Shown here in pieces: positions 46,232-56,269 of a stretch of 64,000 bases of DNA. The position numbers were made by a program, and so were the translations under genes. The notes under the pieces are model-generated. The model ran no database searches. It saw nothing but the letters and a program-made list of their open reading frames with translations, and was not told the origin of the DNA. Source of the stretch: Serendipita indica DSM 11827 (taxonomy: Eukaryota; Basidiomycota; Agaricomycetes; Sebacinales; Serendipitaceae); assembly GCA_910890315.1 (NCBI GenBank), contig CAJVGD010000002.1, positions 1,798,001 through 1,862,000 of the forward strand, read 5' to 3'. Numbering within the stretch: position 1 is the stretch's first letter; each line of letters starts with the position of its first letter.

Positions 46232-48308
46232 CTAAAGCTCAGTATCGCGTGTTGATTCGCTGACTTGCTGCCAGTTGTGCAGCAATGTCCTCCGAAGCGT
46301 GCCCATCCCTTGCTGAGAGGCATATTTCTTGCTTCCAATGATCGTGGACGCATTGTCACGGTCGCATGGGGCAAATGGTTGGTTATAGTCGGAGAAAATG
46401 TATTCCGACGGGTCACGGACAGCGTGCTAGTTCATTGAATAAGCACACATATGTCACAAAAGTTGACAGACATACCGCAGTGATTTCGTGAAGTTCACGT
46501 TGAATTTCCAGACAGAAGCCGTCCAAGTCGAGGTCGTTTGCTTCGTAAGAGAAGGGGTTCTCGCTGACAAGAGTTAGTCGGGATTCAATTGAGCTATCGT
46601 GATCCAACTTACATCTCCTGGCCAATCTCCAGGAAACCCAAAATGAGGAAAGACGCGAACAAGGTCATCCTAGATCGAGTTAACGGGGCAGATTTGGCAA
46701 AAGATGCCGCTTACGGGATTGTAAGCCACTTGAACGAGCTATAGACTTCAAACTACAGGATCTCAGCATAATTTCGGGATTCCTCATACTACTGACCGGA
46801 AGCAAGAATAAATAGATCCAGATGGACATTCGAAGATGCACCTGATATGCAAACGGAATGGGTGTATTGCGCACACGTTCCATAGCGGTCATGCCTAGGG
46901 GTGGATGAGTTGAGCATATTTAAAAATATGCGAGGCTCGTACAATCTTGGAAGGATTGAAGCTGGTTCGCGTATGCAGTCGCCAGAGCAGCCTGCAGCAA
47001 ACCGTTCTTCAGCAAGAATGCGAGGTAGGACGACAGGTATAGCCTATTTGCTGGTGAGTATGGCACGGGGTGACAAGATACCAGACTCAACGTGACTTCA
47101 AGGGGCACATTGCTCTCGACTTTGGCTGGCTTCTTGACTTTGCCCGAGATGGTCCGTTCATCACCCTCGCGGAGAATTCTCTCTCGCACCCTCCTGCTCA
47201 ATTTCTTGGCCACCCAACGGAACGGCAGTAGGAACGGGAACAATGCCCAAATCGAAAACTTGGGGGGAAGACGCGCTGGTCGTAGTGGAATATCGGATTC
47301 GACAGTCGGAAGAACTTTTTCGGGATCAAATGTTCTTTGACGCTTGGGTTTCGACGAGGGCTTGTACTTCTTCTTCTTGAGCGGCGACTCATACCAGAGA
47401 GGGAGTTCATCAGATCCTACCGCCGTCCATTGAGTGCCTGCGGCTCCAACAGTTCCATTTCCTCCAGCGGAAGTTTGCGAAGAAGATGGATCCTGAGTAC
47501 GTTTGCCGTCCGGTCCAGCGTCGACATAACGCGGAAGGAAGCAAATCAAAGGGTATAAATCCTGGTAGTAGATCCCCTCCTCCGAGCGCAAAAAGTGCTT
47601 CATCGAGACGGAAAAGGCTTGGACGAGATTGATCATGCTCCGTTTCTCGATAATGGCGCGAGCTCGGGATTCGTCCTCGCTGAGCTGTGGCCTCGCAGGG
47701 TCGGCTTTACGATCAATGGGTACATGGATCCAGATAATCTGTGCCATCTGAAGAGTATATGAGTCTAGGAGATAGCATGAACACGAGAGTTCTACCTGTC
47801 GGGATGACAATTCAATACTTGACCAGAGCTTGCGACCTATTAGCCTAACATGAATAATTACGATATATCGCAAGCGAATGGCGTACCCTCCCAATAGCGA
47901 TCATAGGCCGAGCTAGTTCGAAACGAGACCACGAGACCTGTCGCATAGTTAGCCGGAGAACGGTCAGGCGGTGTAAGGGACGGACCCAGCACTGTTCCGA
48001 GTACAGTGAGCATCTGAGGAGATATTCCCAGATTATACTTCGTTTTGGAGACGAGTGTCACCACTGCGACAAGGGGTCAGAATGCACAGTCGGTTTCAGA
48101 GGATACTCACTCGTGGCGACCAGCGAGAAGAAGACCAGCTCTTGAGTTCAGAGGATCAACACCTGTCTACCATTTGATTCTCAACGTACCAGCTATCAAA
48201 TCGTTAGTAAAGTCCGAGGTTCGGAGAACCACACTTACGCCAGATATCATTGATAACGGTGGCTTTAAACCGCTTTATGATGAATTTTGGATAGCCCGAG
48301 AGGCGCAT
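46232..48308 (-). CDS. Bestrophin-like anion channel (UPF0187/RFP-TM)
   Basis: Start 48308 (MRLSGYPKFIIKRFKATVIN). Next are the membrane segment with YNLGISPQMLTVLGTVLGLV, the family signature FRTSSAYDRYWEGRKLW, and MAQIIWIHVP. A long loop follows with a basic region (LKKKKYKPSSKPKRQR). Then come a hydrophobic segment (FSIWALFPFLLPFRWVAKKL), two or three more helices (MSIWIYLFLLP, FKWLTIPATMFASFLILGFL) and the typical EIGQEIENPFSYEANDLDLD, followed by FCLEIQRELHEITA. The last exon gives HAVRDPSEYIFSDYNQPFAP. The family forms chloride or anion channels in membranes. The overall exon order is sure, though a few middle boundaries are approximate. Length about 560. Confidence 0.85.
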
Positions 48309-48521
48309 TTTTGATGGTGGGTTCCAACCTTTTGTTGCGCCCACGAGCTGTTTTTATGTCTCACGACCGTTGCAGCCCGAGGTTGGCTGCCCGCGTTATG
48401 AAGCTTGGCGCTGCAGCGCTTACCGGTGGTCGCCTCACCTTTGCGGCGAGGACTAGTGAGATTGAACGTAAATTGCCATTTCCAGCAGATAATACAGTGA
48501 TTAAAATAGAACAAATCGTCT

Positions 48522-49183
48522 CTATTGGTAAAAGCACAGATAGTGCACGACAAGCATAACTGGTCTGCAAGCGGTTCATTAGACATCCATGACACTGTGG
48601 GGAAAACGTACAGGTTGACTTTGTTTGCAAAATGACAAATTTCTTCATAGCCTGCTGCGTAGTTCCGATATTGATGTACAAACATGTGAAGGAGGATGAC
48701 TTGTTCGCGTGAGAGCTCATGAGGGAAAGTCTGATCTGGGCGCGTCGAGGGTACGGCCGAGAAGCCAAAGTCGAGTGGCAATGCGTCCCAGCAGATCTCG
48801 TCCCCGAAGTCGCCCCAGGATGAGTATCGCGCCGCATCGATGGCCTTTATCAGATACTCTGGTACAAACCAGTCGAGTTGCTTAGCATCTGTGGCGTCGA
48901 ATGCGGGTTCCTCCTCCACAGTAGTCGGTGTCACTGCTTCTTCTGTGCAAGATGGGGATCCATAGCGTATGGGTGAGGACGTTCCGAATGTGGAAGATGC
49001 ATAAGAAGAGCCAGACCCGCTGGAGAGCGACGATTCAGAAAGCGCCGGTGAGCGCAGACCTTCGTCCACTGTGGTCAGTCTCCTCTTGTAGTCATTATTG
49101 CTGCACGAGTTGCGCGAAAGAACAGAATAGATTGTACGAGACCCGGAAGAGCCTTTAGGCGGTTGGAAAAAGGCCGAGGTCAT
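48522..49183 (-). CDS. Unknown protein; C-terminus uncertain
   Basis: Start 49183 (MTSAFFQPPKGSSGSRTIYS). A Ser-rich first part (SESSLSSGSGSSYASSTFGT) is followed by a more structured segment: LDWFVPEYLIKAIDAARYSS, WGDFGDEICWDALPLDFGFS, LSREQVILLHMFVHQYRNYA and EEICHFANKVNL. An intron after NL (GTACGT...GCAG) leads to PVMLVVHYLCFYQ and a stop at 48522. Without that splice the frame stays open much longer but becomes unlike protein. No known family is recognised. The Trp- and Asp-rich middle may be a small helical domain. Confidence 0.5.
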
Positions 49184-49575
49184 GGTGAATCGTAAGAGAT
49201 GGCTGGGTGTCGCGTGAAGATCGTAAAGGAAGAGCAGATAGAACCAAGGTGTCGCTCTTTGGGACTTGCCCAAATGTCGTAAAGGACGCTGAGGCCCGTA
49301 GGTCGTGAAGAGAAGGGGATCCGCTGGAGATGGTCAGGTCGAAAGAAGGTGCCACATGAAAGTCGCAAGGCAGCCACTGGAAACGGGTTTAGATTTCTGA
49401 GTTAACCGTGAGAATAGTCACTTGTATTGCCATTCCTGGAATTTTAGGTTTAGATGCTTTCGTACGGCTCGCGTGCTCACCTTGCCGGATCTTGAACCCG
49501 TCCTCGTCTCACTGTCCCTCTACAGTTTCTAATTATCGTTATTTGCCTCCCTTTTAGAATTTGGAGCACTAGTAA
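49184..49575. promoter_or_regulatory. Divergent promoter region
   Basis: 392 bases between the unknown 49183 gene (minus) and the carrier gene (plus). CT-rich sequence (CTCCCTTTTAGAATTTGGAGC) lies just before the carrier ATG. No gene is seen. Confidence 0.4.
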
Positions 49576-50698
49576 ATGACATCTCGGGTCGACCAATCAA
49601 GTCCAGGCTATTGGGTGCGATCCATCATCGCTGGAGGATTTGCGGGAGGTGTTGTGCGTCTCAATCGAGAGTCGTCGGACATGAAATCAATATTTTTTAG
49701 GCCAAAACGGCTGTAGCGCCCCTAGATAGGGTCAAAATCCTCTTTCAGACCCATAACCAGGATTATGTACGCTTCATCGGTACGTCAGCAGTCTGCGGGC
49801 AGATGGATGTAACTAACATATCTAACAGGTAGTTGGAGAGGTATACCGGGAGCACTCAAGGAAATATTTCGAAATGAGGGCTTTTTCGGCCTGTATAGAG
49901 GCCATTCGTTGACATTGGCAAGGGCGGTCCCACATGCTGCAATAGGATATACAGCATATGAAGCTAGTCGACGCGTACGTGGCACGATGTGCTCTTTGTT
50001 CCCTCACTGACCGTTGGGAAAGTTCGTCATCCGGTCACCGGAACAGGATACCCCGCTACGACGAATGATCACAGGGTCCATGGCCGGTGCGTCTGTTGCG
50101 TTTGTGTGAGACTCTATACTCATTTCCATGGGCTACAGGTGTCTCAGCTCTCCCATTTACCTATCCATTCGAGGTTATTCGTGTTCGGATGGCCTTACAG
50201 ACGCGTCTCCTCCCCCCAGAACAACGCTCTGTCTGGTATGCGATCAGATCGATCTATACCGAGCCTTCTGCACTCCCTCTGCGGATATTACACTTTTACC
50301 GCGGCTTTGCAGTCTCTATGCTCGGCACAATCCCTTACCGAGGTGGCATTTTCATGGTCTGGGAGACGCTCAAATCACAGTCACGACAGCATCTATCGGA
50401 GGAATTTCGTGAACGAAATCGACATCGCCTCAACTTGTCTATTGGCGCAATAGCTGGTGCAACGGCACAGATTGTGACCTACCCTCTCGAAGTCATACGC
50501 CGAAATCAACAGGCAAGTAGAAGTACACAAGAGAATAGACGATTCCTTGGATTCAAGGAGACTGTGTCATTGATCTGGAAAGGGGCAGGGTGGCGAGGTT
50601 TCTACTCTGGGCTGGGTGTGGGGCTAATCAAACAAGTGCCTATGCACAGTATCTCACTTGCTGCGTGGCAGGCAGCAAAACAAATACTGAACATTTAA
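49576..50698 (+). CDS. LEU5: Mitochondrial carrier, Leu5-like (coenzyme A transporter)
   Basis: Start 49576 (MTSRVDQSSPGYWVRSIIAG). Five exons, about 310 residues. Three solute-carrier repeats are visible with the family signature in each: VAKTAVAPLDRVKILFQ (repeat 1), FTYPFEVIRVRMALQT (repeat 2) and IVTYPLEVIRRNQQ (repeat 3). The stretch AKTAVAPLDRVKILFQT is nearly identical to yeast Leu5, which imports coenzyme A into mitochondria. Six membrane helices in three pairs are expected. The gene is in frame throughout. The substrate assignment is by family likeness and not proven. Confidence 0.88.
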
Positions 50699-50818
50699 AC
50701 AGCCTTGCGCGTCGTTTTCGGGCAGCCCTCGCATGCATATGTATAACAGCACATCATATTCCTACCATTACCTCGTGTATAGATCACAATAAACGGATCA
50801 ATGAAGCTGCATGAATCG

Positions 50819-51916
50819 CTAAAACCGTCTTCTCTCCTTGCGAATGACAAGAATCTCCCACCGGCGTCTGTCCCTCGCCTTTGTATTGGACGAATCAGCA
50901 AGTCTTCTATATCCAACGACTCGGACATGGCGCATGGGGTCTGGATTGTCATCTACTTCGGCTTCCTCTGGTCGCTCCTCCTCCAGGACTTCATCGTCCT
51001 GCAGGTCAAATTGCTTGATAGCCCGGACATGCTCCGAGCTAACTCTTCCGTGAAGTGCCTGCGCGTCTTCTTCTCCTGGCTTCACATCATGCTCGGTCGA
51101 CGAGCCCCCAAAGCCAAGAGACAACCCCGCAAGAGGCGCGGTGATATAGGATGCAGATGAGGTGAAGAAGTCGGCTGCATCGTCCACAAATGTGCGCGGC
51201 TTGCGAGATGGAATGGCGGTTAATAGCCACGTCTTCTGTCGCCACGCTTGTGCACCTTTGCTTCCCGACCACGGATTGGACCTTATACCGGGACTGGAGG
51301 TTGTAAATGTTCCATCTGCATCTGCTGTCACGAGCTCAAAGTCGTCCTTAGGAGGGTCGTCTCTGGGAGGATCATCCTTGGGAGGAAGGAGGGGAGGAAA
51401 TGCCGGGTCTGAGTCGAATTCCACTGTAATATTTCCAGTCACAGGGCTATAACTGAACTTTGGAAGGGTGTGTGAAACCGCGTTCGGAAAGGGTGGGATG
51501 ATGGGTTTGCGGTGACGCAAGACAAGCTTGCCATCTTATAGGGGGTGTTAATAAGTATAATTGAGACAGTAGTAGCCACCTTGGACGTCCACTGCATGCC
51601 CGGAATGTCGCGAAACCAACGCTCCGCTTGCGTCTATGAAGAACACCTGATTCACAGACGCTGAGTGAGAATATCAAGAGCTGTAAAGGTATCTACGTAC
51701 TTGGTTATCAGATTCACGCTTACGTAGACTCTCTACGAGTGTTGAATCCTTCTCATTGTACAGAATAAGTTGGGTCCCGTCCGCAGTCCCATCGTCAACG
51801 ACGTCTAACACTCTTCCATTTGCGAGAGATCGAATAACAAAGTATCCTAGGGGGAATCCTCGTGCATTCCCATCAGTTGCAGCCTCCACTGGGTCAAAAT
51901 CGTTGTTAGAGCTCAT
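50819..51916 (-). CDS. Protein with an N-terminal ricin-B-like beta-trefoil
   Basis: Start 51916 (MSSNNDFDPVEAATDG), chosen as the first ATG. The N-terminus has trefoil repeats: YFVIRSLANGRVLDVVDDGT, ADGTQLILYNEKD, then VFFIDASGALVSRHSGHAVD-V and DGKLVLRHRKP. These are QxW-type or related folds (the typical VLDV pattern), usually sugar or protein binding. After about residue 140 comes an acidic, Pro/Asp-rich linker with PPKDDPPRDDPPKDD, then a segment with WSGSKGAQAWRQKTWLLT, and a charged C-terminus. The fold call is from pattern. The C-terminal half matches nothing I know. Three exons; frame intact. Confidence 0.7.
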
Positions 51917-52144
51917 AGTGGCAAGGAGAGCAGCGGTGACCACCTGCGCATTCTAGCCATATGAAAGGTGCACTTATATGGCTCGAGTCCACAGCCTCCA
52001 AGGCGTTGACCAGGTAGGATATATTCCCAAGTGATATGTACTATTATTATTGGAGCAATAGGGCATTCGATACAGCTACATATCTATAAGGGGTGATAGT
52101 GAACTACGAAGGGTTTCTCGAGAACGGGATTCATCTCACAATGA

Positions 52145-52940
52145 TTAGTTCAAATCTGTGTCAATAAAGTCGTCCGGAGTGGCCAGCCATTCCTGGTTGT
52201 TCATCGAAAACATTTCGCGGTCGACAAAGACCTCGACGATTTCACATTCGAAACCTTCTGTTTTGAGCAGGTACTTGCGCTTCAGATACTCCTTTCCAGG
52301 CTTTCCGATGCTCCCGTTTCCCTGTCCCGTTTCGACCTCGAGCAGGTGAAAGTCGGCCTGAATTACCGTGAGCATATTCAGAGGAGCACACTGCAACATG
52401 CAACGTACCACTCTGCCTAGAATTCGGAAGACTTGTCCAATTGCGTAACGTTCGTCCAAAAAGCGTTGAGCTGCCGGCTCTGACGTGATGCGGACAACAG
52501 AGGTTGCGACGCAGACAACACGTTGGTGAAGGCATGAGCCGCCCTCTGACGCGTCGCTTTCGCCCACTAGAGACTTGGGAGCCGTCAACAGATGGACGCG
52601 GCGGTTCTGAACGATTGGGTTCGAGGGTGACGGGATGGGCCGTGGGCTGGGCGTTGGAGAGACATATACACGTCGTACAGTGATTGGAACATTGAAAAAC
52701 ACGCTGTAGTAGTGTTAGAATTGCCGTCTAGTTGGCCGCAAAGATTTGGGGATCCTCACCTGAGCATTCTTTGCAGGTCGCCCATCGAAGAGCACGCTAC
52801 TCGTTCGATACCATTCAGTTCCTTTGGCCAGGAATACTAGCAGATGGTCTAGTTGAGCAACGGGCTTTTCATTTCGGGCAAAAATGATGACGCCTCACAC
52901 GAAAGAGAGTATCGTTTGGATTAAAAACATCCTGAGGCAT
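52145..52940 (-). CDS. Unknown protein of about 215 residues
   Basis: Start 52940 (MPQDVFNPNDTLFR). Splicing from GTGAGG at about 52896 to the AG near 52838 gives YSWPKELNGIERVACSSMGD-LQRMLSVFFNVP, then ITVRRVYVSPTPSPRPIPSP, HLLTAPKSLVGESD, VCVATSVVRITSEPAAQRFL, DERYAIGQVFRILGRV and, after a short intron, PLNMLTVIQADFHLLEVETG. It ends in FECEIVEVFVDREMF and FIDTDLN. The fold looks alpha/beta, and no catalytic motif is seen. I do not recognise the family. The exon phases fit. Confidence 0.55.
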
Positions 52941-53069
52941 TGAAAGTAGTGATTATATGTATAAAAGCGTGTCAATGTCTGCAGAGCGCCGCTGAGCAGA
53001 CGAAGTGGCGAGGTCGAAGTGGATTCGACTACTTGACCCGCGCAACACCAGAGCTTTGAGGTCGTCCGG

Positions 53070-53630
53070 TTAGAGCTCTTTGCTCATAAATGTCGCAGAC
53101 GTAAATTCTTCAGTTGTAGGTTTACCTACAGAGAGTGCCCACCCTGTCCAATAGTCCGGGACAACCGCAAACGCGGAATAACCCATCCTTTGATACCATG
53201 GGATGTTTCGTTCAAATGTTCCCGTCTTTAAAAGCACGGTTTTGGCACCCATTCGCTTCGCATGCTCTTCCACAGCAACAAAGGCCTGCCTCCCAATCCC
53301 GGCCCCTCGGTATTGCGGGTAGACAAAGAGGGAGCAGATCTCGACAGATTGATGCTTTGAAAATGAGGCTCCGTGGCCCTTTGTGTCCTCGTATTCAAGC
53401 GTCAGAGCGGCCATGCCGACAATCTCTTCCCTAGGTTGGTCTCCATTGAGTTCCCCGTCTCCTGGTTGCGCGCTAAAGAGCAACCATAGCAGTCTCTCTC
53501 CTGTGGTCATCTCCTTCATCCACTGTGGTACTTTATCGGCGTCCCAGCCACAGGCCGTTCGGACATCGATGAGCTTCTGTTCATCCTCTTGCGAGGTGGG
53601 ATCAACTGGACGCAAGGATACTGTCGTCAT
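53070..53630 (-). CDS. GNAT-family N-acetyltransferase
   Basis: Single exon, start 53630 (MTTVSLRPVDPTSQEDEQKL), 186 residues. The GNAT core is clear: IVGMAALTLEYED (beta 4), SVEICSLFVYPQYRGAGIGR-QAF (the acetyl-CoA pyrophosphate loop Q/RxxGxG/A) and AKRMGAKTVLLKT with WYQRMGYSAFAVVPDYW near the end. It moves acetyl from acetyl-CoA to an unknown amine. An insert with DGELNGDQPREE lies before beta 4. No signal peptide, so it should be cytosolic or nuclear. Frame intact. Confidence 0.85.
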   Translation of the reverse strand: MTTVSLRPVDPTSQEDEQKLIDVRTACGWDADKVPQWMKEMTTGERLLWLLFSAQPGDGELNGDQPREEIVGMAALTLEYEDTKGHGASFSKHQSVEICSLFVYPQYRGAGIGRQAFVAVEEHAKRMGAKTVLLKTGTFERNIPWYQRMGYSAFAVVPDYWTGWALSVGKPTTEEFTSATFMSKEL

Positions 53631-54436
53631 ATTTTCCAAGGTGTTTGGAAGAGACTTCGAGGCTTCTGAATGTCAAGCTATTGGTCTTTGCCAGATAGAG
53701 GCTGGGATTCCACACCGACCCAACAGAGTTCCCCAGCCTCTGACAGATTTCCCCAGCCTTTGACAACTTCCCCAGCCTTTGATCGACTCACATAATTCAT
53801 ACAAGAGAAGTTGACAGGCCGTATGGGACATACCATATCGGGTATCGACGTCCGCTCTAGCCGCACCTCTTTGGTTCATCTCCCCCGGGCCCAGCACACA
53901 ACTTGCTAGTGTGCATGGAATACTCCACAGTCTAGTGCTGTTTCGACGCGATCTGGTGCACTGCATTGGTACTGGACCGCCGCTCGGTTGGTGGGGGTTC
54001 GGTCACCGCGAAGAGGCCGCTCCCGAATCAGGTCACCCAGGCGTTTGTACCTGTGGCTAGATCAATTCTTTGACCGCCTTCGATTGGCTTACAGCCTGGC
54101 CCCTTGTGATACAATTCGCCTCCAACACTATATCATTGGATGACAAGGCTGGTGCACAGGGACAATTCTTTATATGGGAAGAAAGTATATATTCCTGGTG
54201 ACCGTAGATGGATCCTCTCGCTTTCTTCCCCTTCCACCCCCCTCTTGGCCGCATCTCCCGCATCTGCATCGCCTTTCTCCTACACCGTGGCGAAAGCAAG
54301 GCCAAGGCGTGTCAGACCACACATTAGCTTGATAAAGCTCTCTCCGTGAGCTTGCGCAACACCATCCATCGGAAAGCAACCTCGGGTCGCTTCAACCCTC
54401 TAAACAAATCCCGACAAAATCTACAACTGCAGTACG
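53631..54436. other. Intergenic region with a short tandem repeat
   Basis: 806 bases between the GNAT start (minus) and the Tyr-rich gene (plus). It holds a three-copy tandem repeat (53728-53785). A CT-rich tract (TTCTTCCCCTTCCACCCCCC) lies near 54221-54242, upstream of the ATG at 54437. No gene is recognised. Confidence 0.5.
53728..53785 (+). repeat. Tandem repeat, about 19-20 bp unit, three copies
   Basis: Three units of TTCCCCAGCCTYTGACA type follow each other with few changes (53728-53747, 53748-53767, 53768-53785). A partial related unit may lie just upstream (AGGCTGGGATTCC on the same strand). It lies in a non-coding stretch close to the GNAT gene promoter. Confidence 0.7.
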
Positions 54437-55226
54437 ATGTCTTACTACAGTGGATCAGCATACCATCAGCCTGGTGTGATTCCAGTTGGAGGAGTTCCAA
54501 TGGGAGGGGTAGTCCCCGTCGCACCACCTGGTTCGGCCTATGGCACGCCCTACGCGGGAACTATGCCAATGGGGAGCTCTCTTATGCTCGACACTTATGG
54601 GAGCCAATATGGAAGTCCACGATTCGATGGCTACGCACCGAGTCTTGCCCGATCCCACTCGCTACGCTCTGGCTCAGTCTTCGAAGACGACTATTATGGT
54701 CGGGATCGATATTATGACAGGGACTACGAATATGATCGTGGAAGACGCTATCACGACGATGACTATATCTACGCGCGAAGCAGCTCACGCAGCTCACGAA
54801 GAGACTATGATTACCCCGAGTACGAATACGACCGGGACTATTACGACGATCGCTACGGCTCACGATACTATGACGATCGATATCGCTCGTCTCGTCGCTA
54901 TGTAAGTGACCCAACTCTAGTTTCGAATCACTGGTGTTAACCCATCAATAGCCTTCATCCTCGAGGTATTACTCCTCCAGCTCGCGTTCATCTGGACGCC
55001 GAAGAGAAGACATGTCCATCATCACCAAACGCAATGGCGAGGTCAAGGTCTTGGTACGTTGATGTCGCTGCAAGTTCTGTTTTAGTGACTAACGAGGGCC
55101 TGGCAGCGTAACGGTGAAGAGCGCATCGGAGACAGACTGCGACGGATGGTTGGCATGGACCCAAAGGGCGTCAACATTGTCCGTCTCAAACCGGGCGAAT
55201 CGCTCGCCGCGAATATCAGGCGATGA
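54437..55226 (+). CDS. Unknown protein with a Tyr/Arg/Asp-rich low-complexity domain
   Basis: Start 54437 (MSYYSGSAYHQPGVIPVGGV). Three exons, about 230 residues. The N-terminus is Gly/Pro/Ala/Val-rich. The middle is a dense Tyr/Arg/Asp-rich region (YYGRDRYYDRDYEYDRG, RRDYDYPEYEYDRDYYDDRY), a typical phase-separation type. After an intron come a Ser run (PSSSRYYSSSSRSSGRRRED) and a small conserved-looking end: MSIITKRNGEVKVL, GEERIGDRLRRMVGMDPKGV and VRLKPGESLAANIRR. That end may be a folded element. I do not recognise the family. The last exon is certain from the phases. Confidence 0.65.
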
Positions 55227-55513
55227 GGGCCGTCCCCAAAGTTTCTCACTTCTGCTCGCTTGGTCGTCTTTGTCCTCTTGCCGACTGCATATGATTGTTC
55301 CTCTTGGTGCACTCTCTGCTCGATGTACAATATCTAATCCCATGCATGGAACCAAGCTGTTCTGTTTCTCACCTTGAACCGGCCGACGAAGAATTTGCTC
55401 ACAGTCATGAGAGTTTCATTTCAGCAGGGACGCGAACAACCGTCCCAATCGGCGGGCGTTTGTTTGGCCAGACTTCCGTTACACATCTTGGAATCGGTCC
55501 ACCTTCATCCACC

Positions 55514-55786
55514 ATGTTTTTCTCGTGGGCCATTTCGAAGATTGGAGTTTGTTTCTCGTCTGGAAAGGAGCAACTCCCGCTATCGCAGCCTGGTAGACCG
55601 AGCATGCAACAGCTCCCGGCCAGCCCGACCTATTATAGTTCGACGGCCTATAGCTATAATGGCCCGTCGTCCCCACTGCCGCCCATGATGAACAGTGGAA
55701 ACACATCTCCAACAGATGTCACACACTATCGGACCTCTTCTGGTTGGAATGACCCCCCAGCAGAGCTGTTCAAGAAAAAGGCTTGA
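55514..55786 (+). CDS. Possible small protein or C-terminal exons of an unknown gene
   Basis: The frame before TGA at 55784 looks coding: QLPASPTYYSSTAYSYNGPS, then SPLPPMMNSGNTSPTD and YRTSSGWNDPPAELFKKKA. Splicing GTTTGT...GCAG (about 55547-55589) joins it to MFFSWAISKIG (ATG 55514). The GWNDPP motif recalls the linker found in SRA1 and Sec31-type proteins, but nothing else supports that. The upstream exons are not resolved, so this may be the end of a larger gene. Confidence 0.35.
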   Translation: MFFSWAISKIGVCFSSGKEQLPLSQPGRPSMQQLPASPTYYSSTAYSYNGPSSPLPPMMNSGNTSPTDVTHYRTSSGWNDPPAELFKKKA

Positions 55787-56269
55787 GAATCGTTCGAGGC
55801 GCGATGCGCCCCTGTGGACCGATTACCAAACAAACGGATTAACCTAAGTAGGTCTGCATCTTATTCTTCTCGACGTTTCACTTACCCCCGTGCCCCGATA
55901 GTCACGACTTATAAACGATACGATACGACGAAGGCAAAAAACTAATTTGCTTATCGACATGTATTCGTCAAGGGGTATAGAAAGCTGGAGTACACTACAC
56001 GACGACCCTAGGGGCCGCATAATCATTGTCCATCGGCCAAAACAGCGACGCTACAGTGAAAGGAGAGTGGATTGTGCGGGGACTAGAAACCGTTTGGACG
56101 GAAGTGGTTGTTGAATAATTGCCGAGGATGAAATAAACGATTTGATAATGAGAGTGGATGAACGAGTTGAACGAAGAAGCCGACGCGAGCGGGTGGGAGT
56201 CGTCGAAGATCAGCCTTGGTCATGCGCACCTGCTGCGTCAGAGGTTGTCGATCAATTCCAGACGCAGCT
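55787..56269. other. Intergenic region between convergent genes
   Basis: 483 bases between the small plus-strand gene and the Srf1-like stop. AT-rich sequence with ACGATACGATACGACGAAGG lies near 55916-55935. No gene is recognised. Confidence 0.4.

Noticed and set aside
46038-46416. Separate minus-strand open frames at the end of the bestrophin-like gene
   Set aside because: The last real exon (HAVRDPSEYIFSDYNQ) reads in a different frame and joins correctly; these frames are its shadows.
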